64,000 bases of DNA from a virus (IMGVR_UViG_3300010430_000004:1-64000), one strand, 5' to 3'; counted from the first letter of the stretch, positions 1-8,193 are shown. Program-made: numbers and translations. Notes: generated by a model not told the origin, from the letters alone.

Positions 1-45
1 GATCCCAGTAACCTTATGAAATTTATTGATTTATTGTACCTGCCT

Positions 46-58
46 TAATCTATTTAAG
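46..58 (+). promoter_or_regulatory. Possible late promoter (motif A variant)
   Basis: TAATCTATTTAAG is a variant of the motif TAATCTTTAATATA seen upstream of many virion genes here. It lies about 70 bp before the first capsid-region gene. It matches less well than the other copies. Confidence 0.35.
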
Positions 59-70
59 TAATATTATATA

Positions 71-93
71 TTTACACGCCTATATTGTGTAAA
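71..93 (+). other. Hairpin in leader of first capsid gene
   Basis: TTTACAC (71-77) pairs with GTGTAAA (87-93) around a 9-nt loop. No U-tract follows, so it is more likely an mRNA leader stem or an operator than a terminator. Confidence 0.4.
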
Positions 94-124
94 GGTACCT
101 AACAATCATAATAAGGAGATAAAA

Positions 125-577
125 ATGATTAAATCGACTGCTAGTGCAGACGCTACTCTAAGAGATCTTAAAGAGCGTTTAGAAAGAAAGAATGCTGAAA
201 CAGCTACTCTTGACACAGTTCGTGAAGCTCGTGATGCTAATGGATGGCCTATGCTTTTCCTAAGCCTTGCTGGTGCTGAAGCTGCTGGTGACAACGTAAT
301 TGCTATTCGTATGCGTGGAATCGACATGGTTTCTAAAGACGTTTTTCAAAACGATGCTATTGCATATACGCCACATCGCATGGAAATTGCCCATGAAGAT
401 ACTGTAGCTGATGACGCTGATAAAGCTGTTGTTATTGCTGAGTGTGCTAAAACTGGTGTTGCTCTTGAGCTTAAAGCTATTGCTGCTGCGACTGCTGTAA
501 CTGAAGCATCTATGGACGCTAAAGAAGCTGACCGCGTAATTGAAAACCAAGACGAGTGGCCTACAAAAGGTAGATAA
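125..577 (+). CDS. Hypothetical capsid-region protein
   Basis: Encodes a 150-aa Ala-rich protein with no recognised domain. The ATG follows a clear AAGGAG at 114-119. It is the first gene of a three-gene unit with the scaffold-like protein and the major capsid protein, which ends at the terminator near 2.8 kb, so a structural or head-assembly role is inferred from position only. Confidence 0.7.
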   Translation: MIKSTASADATLRDLKERLERKNAETATLDTVREARDANGWPMLFLSLAGAEAAGDNVIAIRMRGIDMVSKDVFQNDAIAYTPHRMEIAHEDTVADDADKAVVIAECAKTGVALELKAIAAATAVTEASMDAKEADRVIENQDEWPTKGR

Positions 578-607
578 TTCTTAACCCAACCCAAAAAGGA
601 GTTGTTC

Positions 608-1369
608 ATGTATACAGAAGAACAAATGAATCAAATTTTGGCTCAGGTTGAGAGTGAGTTTTCTTCTCTTTTAAACAAAGCTGAAGAAGAAGCTAATGTA
701 GAAACCCCTGAAACTGAAGAAGTTGTTGAAACTGCTGAAGTTGTTGAAAACACTGAAGAAACACCTGTTTCTGAAGACGTTGAAACTGCTGAAGTTGAGA
801 CTGCTGAAGTTGAAGAGAATGTTGAATCCCACGAGTACACTGATGAAGATATCCAAGAAGTTCAAGGACTTTATGCTGATATGGACAAAAGTGAAGCTCA
901 GATCCACTACAAAGCTCTTAAAAAAGCCATTGGTGACTCGGTTTCTGAAGACGTTATTGAAACGCCTGAAGTACAAGAAGTTGCTAAGACTGAAGAGTCT
1001 GTTGAAACTGAAGTTGAAGATTTAAATAAAGCTGAAGTTCTTGCTAAAGACGAGAAAATTGCTGAACAGTCTACTAAAATCGAAAAGATGGAAAAGACTA
1101 TTGGCGACCTTGTTAACGCACTTAACTCAAGCCTTACTAAGAAAACTGCTAAAAGACGAGCAATTAATGGTTTAAACTACCAGACTATTGCTAAGACTGA
1201 AGCTGATTCTAAAGAAAATGATTTTAAATCTATGACCAAATCTGAAATCACTACTAAGCTAACTAAAGTAGCTGGTGATTCTAGTACAACCAGTCAAGAT
1301 AGACAATTAATTAACGAATTTTATTGCAATAACGGTAGTGTCGAATCAATCGGCCACTTGCTTAAATAA
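608..1369 (+). CDS. Probable capsid scaffold/prohead core protein
   Basis: About 253 aa. The first half is extremely acidic and repetitive (Val-Glu-Thr-Ala-Glu repeats); the second half is Lys-rich and predicted helical/coiled coil (about residues 140-180). Such low-complexity acidic, helical proteins directly upstream of the major capsid gene are typical prohead scaffolds. The ATG at 608 is chosen because AGGAG lies 7 nt upstream, rather than the TTG at 602. The scaffold role is inferred from composition and position. Confidence 0.65.
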   Translation: MYTEEQMNQILAQVESEFSSLLNKAEEEANVETPETEEVVETAEVVENTEETPVSEDVETAEVETAEVEENVESHEYTDEDIQEVQGLYADMDKSEAQIHYKALKKAIGDSVSEDVIETPEVQEVAKTEESVETEVEDLNKAEVLAKDEKIAEQSTKIEKMEKTIGDLVNALNSSLTKKTAKRRAINGLNYQTIAKTEADSKENDFKSMTKSEITTKLTKVAGDSSTTSQDRQLINEFYCNNGSVESIGHLLK

Positions 1370-1386
1370 CATAAAGGAGAAATATA

Positions 1387-2760
1387 ATGTTAGAAGAACT
1401 GCAAACCCTAGTGAAGGCCCTTGAAGCCGGAGCGTATAATGCAGCGCCTGGAACTTTAACGCAAGGTGCCGCACTACAAACTGAAGAATTGTCCCCAGTA
1501 ATGCAAAACGTTACTTTCGAAGACAAGCACATTAAGCTTCAAAAAGCTTTAAGTGTAAAAGAGTGTAAATCTCAACTAGTTCAATTTAACCGTCAGCTAG
1601 ACTACGGCATTTTCGGTGGGTCAGCCCAGTATGAAGGTGGAATTGGTGAAGAAGATACATCCAACTTTTCTCGAATCACAGTACCTATGAGTTTCTACTC
1701 TACTGTTCGTCGAGTTACTGTTGCTGCTAACTACATCGGAGCTTTCGATGGAGTAAAAGCTGAAGACAGAGCTGCCCATGATGCTGCTTTGAAACTTGCT
1801 GGAGATATCGAATTTGATTCATTCCGTGGACAAGACGATTACTCTAATGCTGGTGTTTTCGATGGAAACCCTCTTGCTGCTGCTAAAATGCCAAACATGA
1901 TTGGTCTTGGTGCTCAGGTTCGTCAATCTGATGCTATTAGCAACACTCAAGATCTTATGTTCAACGAGTATGGTTCAGACCAAACTGTTGTACTTGCTGC
2001 TAACGGTTCACTTACCCAATCAATCATTGAAGACTCTGCTGTTCGTTCATCTATGAACCACGGTAGTGCCGATAAAATGTACCTAGACCCAATTTCGTTA
2101 TCTCAGTATAACAAAATTGCTCACGCTAAAGAGCGTATCTTTCTTGCTGGTTCAAGCCAGGAAGCTACAGGTGCCGAGCTTCGTAAGCAATGGGTTAGTT
2201 CTGGTATGGTTGAATTAGAAGCGTCTCGTTTCCTTTCTGGTAAAACGCGTCCTGCTAGAAGCCGTGTTGGTGCTCCTGTAGCTCCTGCTGCTCCTGGTAC
2301 TGCTGCTGCTGCCAATGGTAACCTTGCTGCTGCTACTTACGTTTATTACGTAACTGCTGCCAATGAGCGTGGAGAGTCTGTTGCTTCTGCATCTGCTTCT
2401 CAAGCCGCTACTGCTGGTCAACGTATTACTTTGACTATCGCTAACGTTGGTCAAGCTAAGTATTACAACGTTTACCGTGGAGCCTCTGCTGCTACTGCCA
2501 AATTTGTTGGCCGTGTAAAAGGTGCTGCTGGTGCAAGTACTACTTTCGTAGATCTTGGAAACCGTCAGCCTGGTTCTGTAACTGGTTACTTAGTGCAATC
2601 AAACACTATGGGCCTTCATCAGTTAGCTGCTTACTCTCGTTTGAAGCTTGCTATCAGTGACTTGTCACTTCCTGAAGCTCATTTCCGTTTTCTTGCTCTT
2701 GCTGTTTACCAGCCTCGTAAGAACGTACTCATCGATAACATTACTGGTCAACTTAGCTAA
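1387..2760 (+). CDS. Major capsid protein
   Basis: A 457-aa protein with a strong AAGGAGA site, followed directly by an intrinsic terminator and preceded by a scaffold-like gene, the usual arrangement for a highly expressed major capsid protein. The N-terminal ~50 residues could be a processed leader. Residues of about 295-410 look like an inserted Ala-rich beta domain resembling FN3/Ig folds (YYVTAANERGES, YYNVYRG), perhaps surface-exposed. The assignment rests on size, context and signals; no hallmark capsid motif was verified. Confidence 0.75.
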   Translation: MLEELQTLVKALEAGAYNAAPGTLTQGAALQTEELSPVMQNVTFEDKHIKLQKALSVKECKSQLVQFNRQLDYGIFGGSAQYEGGIGEEDTSNFSRITVPMSFYSTVRRVTVAANYIGAFDGVKAEDRAAHDAALKLAGDIEFDSFRGQDDYSNAGVFDGNPLAAAKMPNMIGLGAQVRQSDAISNTQDLMFNEYGSDQTVVLAANGSLTQSIIEDSAVRSSMNHGSADKMYLDPISLSQYNKIAHAKERIFLAGSSQEATGAELRKQWVSSGMVELEASRFLSGKTRPARSRVGAPVAPAAPGTAAAANGNLAAATYVYYVTAANERGESVASASASQAATAGQRITLTIANVGQAKYYNVYRGASAATAKFVGRVKGAAGASTTFVDLGNRQPGSVTGYLVQSNTMGLHQLAAYSRLKLAISDLSLPEAHFRFLALAVYQPRKNVLIDNITGQLS

Positions 2761-2784
2761 AACTAAGTTAATCATAGTGATTAT

Positions 2785-2814
2785 AAAAGGGAGCTCTAGT
2801 GGCTCCCTTTTTTT
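2785..2814 (+). terminator. Intrinsic terminator after major capsid gene
   Basis: GGGAGC (2789-2794) pairs with GCTCCC (2802-2807), extended by flanking A and T runs, and is followed by a T-tract. The A-tract on the other side means it can also stop leftward transcription. Confidence 0.9.
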
Positions 2815-2833
2815 ATGCAAAATTTATATTATT

Positions 2834-3109
2834 TTATTTGTTGCTTTTTAGAATACCCAAATAAAGGTATTTAAACTTTTCTAACTTAGATTTCATATAA
2901 TAGATAGGGTCATCCCAGTGCCCATAAGCCCAATAAGCAGTATTATATCCACATTTTTGACACTGTGCATGGCACTCTAAAATAGTGTGTCCATCTAAGG
3001 TATCATCTACTATTGTTTTTAATTTTCTGCTTAAACAATTATGACACCTTCTAGGGCTAAAGACCAAAACTGGAAATATAAATAAATAATTTATGATTGA
3101 TTTTATCAT
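2834..3109 (-). CDS. Small Cys-rich (zinc-ribbon-like) protein
   Basis: A 91-aa protein. A hydrophobic N-terminus (about residues 5-17) is followed by two CxxC knuckles (CHNC near 22-25, CQKC near 51-54) that could bind zinc. Its start overlaps the end of the upstream gene, so it is the last member of the leftward operon starting at the AAA+ gene. Function unknown. Confidence 0.6.
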   Translation of the reverse strand: MIKSIINYLFIFPVLVFSPRRCHNCLSRKLKTIVDDTLDGHTILECHAQCQKCGYNTAYWAYGHWDDPIYYMKSKLEKFKYLYLGILKSNK

Positions 3110-3414
3110 TTTATATTTTCTGGATCTTGTTCAACCCACTCATAAGATTTACGATTTCTCATAATAATTTGGGAAGCCATATCCATAGATATTCCAGCTT
3201 TTTCTCTAGCCATGCCAAGGTTGTAACCTTTGGTATATAACCATTTTATGAAAGTTTCTTTCTGCTCTTTAGTAAGTTTAGCATATTCACTGTCTAATTC
3301 GTCTTTGCGTTTCTCTTCCCAAGACCTAGAGTCTTTGGTAGAGGCACCCATTTTTCTGAGATATGCTTCACGTTCTTTTTTGTCCAATTTAGCTCCTAAA
3401 TAACGAAGTTCCAT
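3106..3414 (-). CDS. Hypothetical basic protein, possible helix-turn-helix
   Basis: About 102 aa and rich in Lys/Glu. The C-terminal half (GYNLGMAREKAGISMDMASQ) reads like a helix-turn-helix, so DNA binding is possible. The second of two adjacent ATGs is the likelier start. It overlaps the 3' end of the 47-aa gene upstream, indicating translational coupling. Confidence 0.6.
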   Translation of the reverse strand: MELRYLGAKLDKKEREAYLRKMGASTKDSRSWEEKRKDELDSEYAKLTKEQKETFIKWLYTKGYNLGMAREKAGISMDMASQIIMRNRKSYEWVEQDPENIK

Positions 3415-3532
3415 CATGCTTGGTATATTTTACACTAGTTAACAAATTGAATTGTTCAATTTTATCAGGATTTTCATCTAATACTTCGCAAAATCTTTCA
3501 TAAGAAATTTCAACTTCTTCTTTAACAGACAT
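3389..3532 (-). CDS. Small hypothetical protein (47 aa)
   Basis: An open frame beginning with ATG at 3532 directly behind GGAGAATT, ending in TAA at 3389 and overlapping the next gene by 26 nt. The acidic N-terminus (SVKEEVEISYERFCEVLDE) and good ribosome binding site support a real gene; no function is recognised. Confidence 0.65.
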   Translation of the reverse strand: MSVKEEVEISYERFCEVLDENPDKIEQFNLLTSVKYTKHDGTSLFRS

Positions 3533-3540
3533 AATTCTCC

Positions 3541-3759
3541 TTATTGATAGATATCTCTGGAATAACATTTATATTCATATTCTTCAAGCGTACAACGCCT
3601 GATAACGGTCTTATCTTTTCTAGAATGTACACAGGTAATATTGGCTGTAGCGTCCATTTTGTAACAACCATTTAAATTTTTCTCAGGAGCTTTTACACTA
3701 ACGCATCCTGATAATAGAAACAAACAACTAAGAGCTAACTTTAACATATTTTTTCTCAT
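3541..3759 (-). CDS. Small lipoprotein
   Basis: About 72 aa. Begins MRKNMLKLALSCLFLLSGC, a signal peptide with the lipobox LSGC, so the mature protein should start at that Cys and be lipid-anchored. The mature part has five further Cys residues that may form disulfides. The start at 3759 is preferred because it places the signal sequence at the N-terminus. It overlaps the preceding gene by 32 nt. Confidence 0.7.
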   Translation of the reverse strand: MRKNMLKLALSCLFLLSGCVSVKAPEKNLNGCYKMDATANITCVHSRKDKTVIRRCTLEEYEYKCYSRDIYQ

Positions 3760-4168
3760 ATCCTGCCATTCGTAAAGCATTTTCAATTAAATCTGATAAT
3801 ACAAAGCTTTCAGGTTTTCCCTGAATTTCAGTTTCAATATCTAGAAGTGTAGAAACCAAAACATTGCTTATATACACTAAATTTTCTGTTTCGCTCTTTA
3901 AAGAATTAAGTTCACTTTTAGCTCTAAAAGCTTCTTTAAAAAGGATATCTTTTTCTTGGACCAAGGCTCTGATATATTTGTGAGGGTTGGCTTCAATATC
4001 TTTTTTTAATTTTTTAACGCCCTGATCTTTAGCAGTTAGCGCCTTTTTGTAATCTTCTCTACTAGCGTCTAGTCTATCAGGCAATTTTCCATTCTCATCA
4101 TTGGCAGCAGCTTCTACTGCCTTAAGTAAGGCATATTCAGCACGTTGGATCTCTTCTAACGTTGCCAT
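3728..4168 (-). CDS. Hypothetical helical protein
   Basis: A 146-aa, highly charged, predicted mostly helical/coiled-coil protein. Its ATG overlaps the stop region of the AAA+ ATPase gene, so the two are probably co-translated and might be partners. No recognised domain. Confidence 0.65.
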   Translation of the reverse strand: MATLEEIQRAEYALLKAVEAAANDENGKLPDRLDASREDYKKALTAKDQGVKKLKKDIEANPHKYIRALVQEKDILFKEAFRAKSELNSLKSETENLVYISNVLVSTLLDIETEIQGKPESFVLSDLIENALRMAGYEKKYVKVSS

Positions 4169-5193
4169 TATCTAACCCCTATTCCTACTCCACCTTTTTC
4201 AGAAAATCCATTATTAATTTTCTCTTTGTGGTTGAGCATTTCCTCTACTACTTCACTATAAGTTTTGCCAGTTAAACGGCTACGAATTACTATTTCTTTA
4301 ATATGGGCTATTGAGAATTTTCCATTTTCTACTTGACTACTTCTTAGAGAAGCTTTCTCATCTTCATCTAATTCACGCTTTCCAATAAATTCTGCTAATT
4401 TAATTCTTTCTTCAGCACTTGGAGGTGGAAGTTTAATCATCTCATCAAAACGTCCAGGTCTATCAGCTAAGGCGCTCAGCAGATTTGCTGGATAGTTAGT
4501 AGTAGCTATAGTAAAGGTTGGAACCTTGAAAGTAACAGAATTACCATCAAGAAGAGCAAGAAGACTAGAATCTACTGATCTGTTACCTGAAAATTCTTGT
4601 TCTCCACCGCCAATGTCTTCAATGATAAAAATTAAACGACTGCATTCTGGAGTAAACTCTGTACCAATGCTAAAGAAGGACTCAACACTACTTGACTTAA
4701 TTGCTGAAGTATTCCAATTAATTACAACAGTATTGGGGTCTTCTTTATAAAAATCTTCACAAAGAGAGTTAATTGCACTAGATTTGCCAAATCCAGGGTC
4801 AGAATATAGGAGAATGTTTCTGACCTTTGGCTGTCCCAATTCTTCATAGATTTCAAGACTATTAAAGAATTGAGTGGCTCTGCTTTTGATACTTTTTGTA
4901 TTATCTATAGATTCCAATAAGTTATGTTTTTTAAGAGTAAAGGGCTCAAGATCAACACCAGCCATTGTGGAGACCATTGTAAAAATTCCAGGCTTAATTT
5001 TGAGCTTTTTTCGCTCTTTCTTTTTCTTACCTTCTACATATTTAAATTGAGCAACATGAGTCTCTGTCTGAATAGACAAATCACTAGTGCTTAGTTCAGT
5101 CTTGGTACCGTTAATGATATCTTCGAGTAGAGTTACTTCTAAAACCTTAAAATGGTTGTCCTCTCTAGGGCCTTTTACTTCATCACTGCTCAT
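4168..5193 (-). CDS. AAA+ ATPase
   Basis: A 341-aa AAA+ protein. Walker A is SDPGFGKSS (131-139), Walker B LIFIIED (about 187-193), sensor-1 TTN (231-233) and an arginine-finger type RPGRFD (245-250). The spacing fits classical AAA+ proteins of the FtsH/Cdc48/BCS1 class rather than helicases. Residues 1-90 form a separate N-terminal domain, partly Lys-rich. The substrate is unknown; in a phage it could remodel virion, replication or host proteins. Motif B lies upstream on this strand at 5214-5226. Confidence 0.85.
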   Translation of the reverse strand: MSSDEVKGPREDNHFKVLEVTLLEDIINGTKTELSTSDLSIQTETHVAQFKYVEGKKKKERKKLKIKPGIFTMVSTMAGVDLEPFTLKKHNLLESIDNTKSIKSRATQFFNSLEIYEELGQPKVRNILLYSDPGFGKSSAINSLCEDFYKEDPNTVVINWNTSAIKSSSVESFFSIGTEFTPECSRLIFIIEDIGGGEQEFSGNRSVDSSLLALLDGNSVTFKVPTFTIATTNYPANLLSALADRPGRFDEMIKLPPPSAEERIKLAEFIGKRELDEDEKASLRSSQVENGKFSIAHIKEIVIRSRLTGKTYSEVVEEMLNHKEKINNGFSEKGGVGIGVR

Positions 5194-5213
5194 TTATTGA
5201 TCTCCTTATTTAA

Positions 5214-5226
5214 CTCATAAATATCG
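5214..5226 (-). promoter_or_regulatory. Motif B promoter-like element
   Basis: Read on the minus strand this is CGATATTTATGAG, a match to YGATAYTAWTA, followed by AAGGAG and the AAA+ ATPase start. It abuts a plus-strand motif A copy, forming a compact divergent control region. Confidence 0.5.
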
Positions 5227-5240
5227 TAATCTTTATTTTT
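5227..5240 (+). promoter_or_regulatory. Motif A late-promoter-like element
   Basis: TAATCTTTATTTTT, a match to the recurrent TAATCTTTAATATA motif, ends just before TGGAGG and the ATG at 5251. Confidence 0.55.
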
Positions 5241-5250
5241 TGGAGGAATT

Positions 5251-5430
5251 ATGAAATTACAAGAAAAGCTTACTATAGCCTTTGGATCACCAGAACTGGC
5301 TAAAGAATTAATTGAACGTTTTGAGAAAAATGACCTAGTTGGTCTAGACGAAGCTGCTCTAGCTAGTGCTCTAGGAAATACCGATATGGCTAGAAAAATC
5401 ATGGAAAGTGCAGATATTGAAGCTGCTTAA
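5251..5430 (+). CDS. Repeat protein, first reading segment (59 aa)
   Basis: Starts with ATG behind TTGGAGG and ends at TAA 5428-5430. It contains two copies of a short helical repeat (AFGSPELAKELIE and ALGNTDMARKIME). A third copy (CLSSPELAEELLK) follows immediately after the stop in the same frame. The two segments therefore look like one gene interrupted by an in-frame TAA (readthrough, re-initiation or a recent nonsense change). Function unknown. Confidence 0.7.
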   Translation: MKLQEKLTIAFGSPELAKELIERFEKNDLVGLDEAALASALGNTDMARKIMESADIEAA

Positions 5431-5775
5431 TTGGCCAACTGCCTATCCAGTCCTGAACTTGCTGAAGAGTTACTTAAGCTAAGAAAGCCTAAGAAAGCTG
5501 CCAAGAAAAAGAAAAAGAAGGAAACTGAAGAAGAAAAAGAAGCTAAAGCTGCTGCAAAGGCCGCTGCTAAAGCTGAAGCTGACGCTAAAAAAGCTGAAGC
5601 CGCTGCCAAGAAAAAGGCCGAAAAAGAAGCTAAAGCTGCTGAAAAGAAAGCTAAAGCTGCTGAAAAGGCTTTAAAGACTTTAGATGCTGATGGCGATGGT
5701 GACGTAGATGATAAAGATCTAAGTATGCTTGAAAAAGCCGCTAAAAAGATGAAAAAGATAGTCTCTAAAGACTAA
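5431..5775 (+). CDS. Repeat/Lys-Ala-rich EF-hand protein, second segment
   Basis: Continues in frame directly after the TAA at 5428. The only local initiator is TTG at 5431, without a Shine-Dalgarno sequence. It encodes about 114 aa: one more SPELAxEL repeat, a long Lys/Ala/Glu-rich helix (about 20-85) and a Ca2+-binding EF-hand/dockerin-like loop DADGDGDVDDKD near residue 90. The late-type promoter upstream suggests a virion-associated role. Whether it is made by readthrough or re-initiation is unknown. Confidence 0.6.
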   Translation: MANCLSSPELAEELLKLRKPKKAAKKKKKKETEEEKEAKAAAKAAAKAEADAKKAEAAAKKKAEKEAKAAEKKAKAAEKALKTLDADGDGDVDDKDLSMLEKAAKKMKKIVSKD

Positions 5776-6368
5776 TCGTGCCTAGTCTCTACTAATGTAG
5801 TTACGAAGTGCGTATAATTGCCTAACTTATATTCAAGCTGCAAGCTATTTTCTTGCAGCTTTTCTTTTATTTGATTCATAACAGACCATACAAAATAGAA
5901 ATTCTTAGGCATAATATCCACTGCTTGGGCTCTAAATATTCCAGTACAACTTAGTCTCATTCGTCCAGACATATCTTTGTCTAGGTAAAAATGCAATTCT
6001 CTACAGCATTTGGCACTGTCTGTATCTTCGTGGTAAAAAGGGCCACCAACAGATATGATTGCTCTTTTAGATTTGGGAAACTCAGATAAACATTCAGCGG
6101 TTATGCTAATTTTTTTATCCATCCAAGGCGAGTAGTTTCCTTGTTCTCCACCTTGATATTCACTAAATAGTTTCATTTCTTCTTTAGTTGGTTTAATATT
6201 AGTGTTTTTTTTAGCATAGGCTACTAAAGTAGCTTTATCAAAAAGCTCAGTTTCAACTGTCATTTTCTCTTCATTAACATCTACTATAGTAGATGTATAA
6301 TTTCTTATAGGAAAACTAGAGTCATTTAAATAACCAATAAGAGTTTTAGCACAATTATAAAACCTCAT
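5772..6368 (-). CDS. Thymidylate-synthase-like pyrimidine methylase
   Basis: 198 aa, shorter than bacterial ThyA (about 264 aa). From Cys121 the sequence CCRELHFYL aligns with the ThyA catalytic CHxxxQFYV block. RMRLSC...FRA...P-N then aligns with KLSCQLYQRS...P-N, keeping an Arg (146) and the Asn (156) equivalent to the residue that selects uracil over cytosine. The Asp after QRS appears replaced. It may make dTMP, or like some phage homologues a 5-hydroxymethyl-dUMP; the sequence cannot decide. Neighbours are a 2OG dioxygenase and a dTMP kinase. Confidence 0.65.
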   Translation of the reverse strand: MRFYNCAKTLIGYLNDSSFPIRNYTSTIVDVNEEKMTVETELFDKATLVAYAKKNTNIKPTKEEMKLFSEYQGGEQGNYSPWMDKKISITAECLSEFPKSKRAIISVGGPFYHEDTDSAKCCRELHFYLDKDMSGRMRLSCTGIFRAQAVDIMPKNFYFVWSVMNQIKEKLQENSLQLEYKLGNYTHFVTTLVETRHD

Positions 6369-7243
6369 TAGAAAACAGCGCCCTCTTCAGCAATTTTAGC
6401 ATATTCTCTTGGCCATTCTTCTTTATAAAATTTAAGGAGCCTTTGTTTAGCCTGCTCTGTAGTAATTTCATTAACAAAACCTGGACTGTCTAAACTTATT
6501 AATTTTCTAGTTTTTTCACTAAACGGTTCTAGGCCAATGAAATGGCAAGGATCAACGTCAAAACTTCTAATGCCTACAAAAATACGTGGCTTATCAAGAG
6601 GACGTACAAAATGTTCCAGTCTAATATTGTCGAAAATAATAAGGCTGCCTTTTTCATGGGTTGGGTGAATTTCAGTATCTGTTTTAGTGTCATAAAAACT
6701 AGTACCTTGAACATCACCAGTATTGTTGTTTTCAACATTAAAGCCGAAAATATACTGATTATATAGGGCCTCTTTAACTTTAAAAGCTTTTTCATCAGTT
6801 AGTTCATAAGACATATAATTTCCATCTCTATGCCTACGAAGAAATTTGGAAGCCCCAATATTCTCTGATTGACTATACATTTGCCAGTTTACCATTTTTC
6901 TATTATTAGATGGCACTTCATAACCAAGTAGTTTGCTTAGTACAGCGTCATGGAAACGCATCATATCTTTTAAAACAATGCCTTTGATTTTTACATTAGG
7001 AAGCTCGTTTTCTTGTCCCTCTTCAATATACATATGAGCATGGCTTTCACGAGTGTCGCTTTTCATAGAGGGATATACAGCGTTTGTTTTTAAATTTTCA
7101 GGAGTATAGTTAGCTTCGTTGTTCATTGGAATTTCTACTTTAATGGCTATCATTTCTCCAGGAGTAAGGAAGTTTTCAACCTTATAATACCCTTTTTCTT
7201 CAAGTGATTTTTTCATTTCTTCAATATTAATTCTACTAAGCAT
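6368..7243 (-). CDS. 2-oxoglutarate/Fe(II)-dependent dioxygenase
   Basis: A 291-aa protein with the double-stranded beta-helix signature: HRD (His138-x-Asp140) and distal His211 as iron ligands, and Arg220 placed to bind 2-oxoglutarate (LEHFVRPLDKPR). The general layout is prolyl-hydroxylase/PhyH-like. The substrate is unknown. Its place between a thymidylate-synthase-like gene (overlapping by 1 nt) and a dTMP kinase suggests oxidation of a nucleotide or DNA base, but a protein substrate is equally possible. Confidence 0.75.
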   Translation of the reverse strand: MLSRINIEEMKKSLEEKGYYKVENFLTPGEMIAIKVEIPMNNEANYTPENLKTNAVYPSMKSDTRESHAHMYIEEGQENELPNVKIKGIVLKDMMRFHDAVLSKLLGYEVPSNNRKMVNWQMYSQSENIGASKFLRRHRDGNYMSYELTDEKAFKVKEALYNQYIFGFNVENNNTGDVQGTSFYDTKTDTEIHPTHEKGSLIIFDNIRLEHFVRPLDKPRIFVGIRSFDVDPCHFIGLEPFSEKTRKLISLDSPGFVNEITTEQAKQRLLKFYKEEWPREYAKIAEEGAVF

Positions 7244-7251
7244 TGTTTCTC

Positions 7252-7407
7252 CTAATATATTGCAAATATTCTCTTACTGTGCAGGTTTGTCCATTTTCCT
7301 AACCAACGAGCAGTGTAAAAGTGACAGGCCAATTTTGGAAAGTCACAATGTCCTAATTGATCTTTTTGATGAAAATGCAGGATACCAAAAATAATTGGTA
7401 TTTTCAT
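7252..7407 (-). CDS. Small hypothetical protein (51 aa)
   Basis: ATG at 7407 overlaps the TAA of the dTMP kinase gene (TAATG) and has AAGGA upstream. It ends at 7252 just before the ribosome binding site of the dioxygenase gene, filling the gap exactly. It has several His, Cys and aromatic residues but no known motif. Confidence 0.6.
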   Translation of the reverse strand: MKIPIIFGILHFHQKDQLGHCDFPKLACHFYTARWLGKWTNLHSKRIFAIY

Positions 7408-8123
7408 TATGCTTCCTTTGCTACTGAGTCCGAAATAGAAATATCATATTTTTCTAGAACTTTAGCCACTTTTTCTTGGACCTCAAGAATAGAGTCATCT
7501 TCAGAAACTTCAACAACTTCCATTGTAAGATTTCTAAGAACATCATAGTCTTTTAATTGCTTTAAAAAGCTAATAACACGTTCTTGATTATCTAAGTTTT
7601 CAAGACGCTCAACAATAGGTTCACCAGTAGTTTCTGCACGTTTTCTAATACGCTCAAGTGGCCACTTAACGTCATCTGGAACCATTACAATATTTAATAC
7701 TCCAAAATCTTGATTGAGAATTTCTTCAGCATGGATAACTTTGGCATGGCACTCTGTAATTTGTTCAAGAGTCATACCTTTAGCAAGAGCATAAACTAGG
7801 TGACTAGCAATGGCTCTATCTTTCAATACCACTCCGTTTGGATTGTCTTCTAGAAATTTGCGAGCAATTTTAATACCTTCAAGATCAGTAAGAGCAAAGA
7901 GTTGTTCCTCTAATTCCACAGAATCCACTGGAAACTTGTCATGTAAAAGTACAGTTCTTAATGCCAGTTGATAGTCATCGGTTTTATCTCCACCGAGAAG
8001 TCTAGTTGAATGGATGTTTGCACCTTTAGCTTGAAGAGCCATTTTTAGTTGATTTAATTGTGTGCTTTTGCCCAAACCATCAGATCCATCAAAGCTGACA
8101 AACTTAATACTTTTCTTGCTCAT
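7407..8123 (-). CDS. tmk: Thymidylate kinase (dTMP kinase-like)
   Basis: 238 aa. N-terminal P-loop FDGSDGLGKST (about 11-21), a DR motif (KDRAIAS near 101), and overall length and order of thymidylate kinases. It would phosphorylate dTMP, or a modified dUMP from the neighbouring synthase-like enzyme, toward the triphosphate. First gene of a four-gene leftward operon. A GGAG site precedes the ATG and motif B lies at 8159-8171 on this strand. Confidence 0.85.
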   Translation of the reverse strand: MSKKSIKFVSFDGSDGLGKSTQLNQLKMALQAKGANIHSTRLLGGDKTDDYQLALRTVLLHDKFPVDSVELEEQLFALTDLEGIKIARKFLEDNPNGVVLKDRAIASHLVYALAKGMTLEQITECHAKVIHAEEILNQDFGVLNIVMVPDDVKWPLERIRKRAETTGEPIVERLENLDNQERVISFLKQLKDYDVLRNLTMEVVEVSEDDSILEVQEKVAKVLEKYDISISDSVAKEA

Positions 8124-8151
8124 ATAAATTCTCCTTTATTGAATTCTCACC

Positions 8152-8165
8152 TAATCTTTAATATA
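8152..8165 (+). promoter_or_regulatory. Motif A late-promoter-like element
   Basis: Exact TAATCTTTAATATA, about 28 bp upstream of the head/neck gene at 8194. It overlaps motif B on the other strand. Confidence 0.65.
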
Positions 8166-8171
8166 GTATCG
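8159..8171 (-). promoter_or_regulatory. Motif B promoter-like element
   Basis: Minus-strand CGATACTATATTA upstream of the dTMP kinase operon, interleaved with the plus-strand motif A copy so that the two operons diverge from one spot. Confidence 0.5.
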
Positions 8172-8193
8172 TTAATTTTGGAGAAGATGAATT

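Noticed and set aside
5431-5775. Treating the TTG at 5431 as an ordinary start
   Set aside because: There is no Shine-Dalgarno and the repeat continues in frame across the preceding TAA; kept as a second segment with the start left open.
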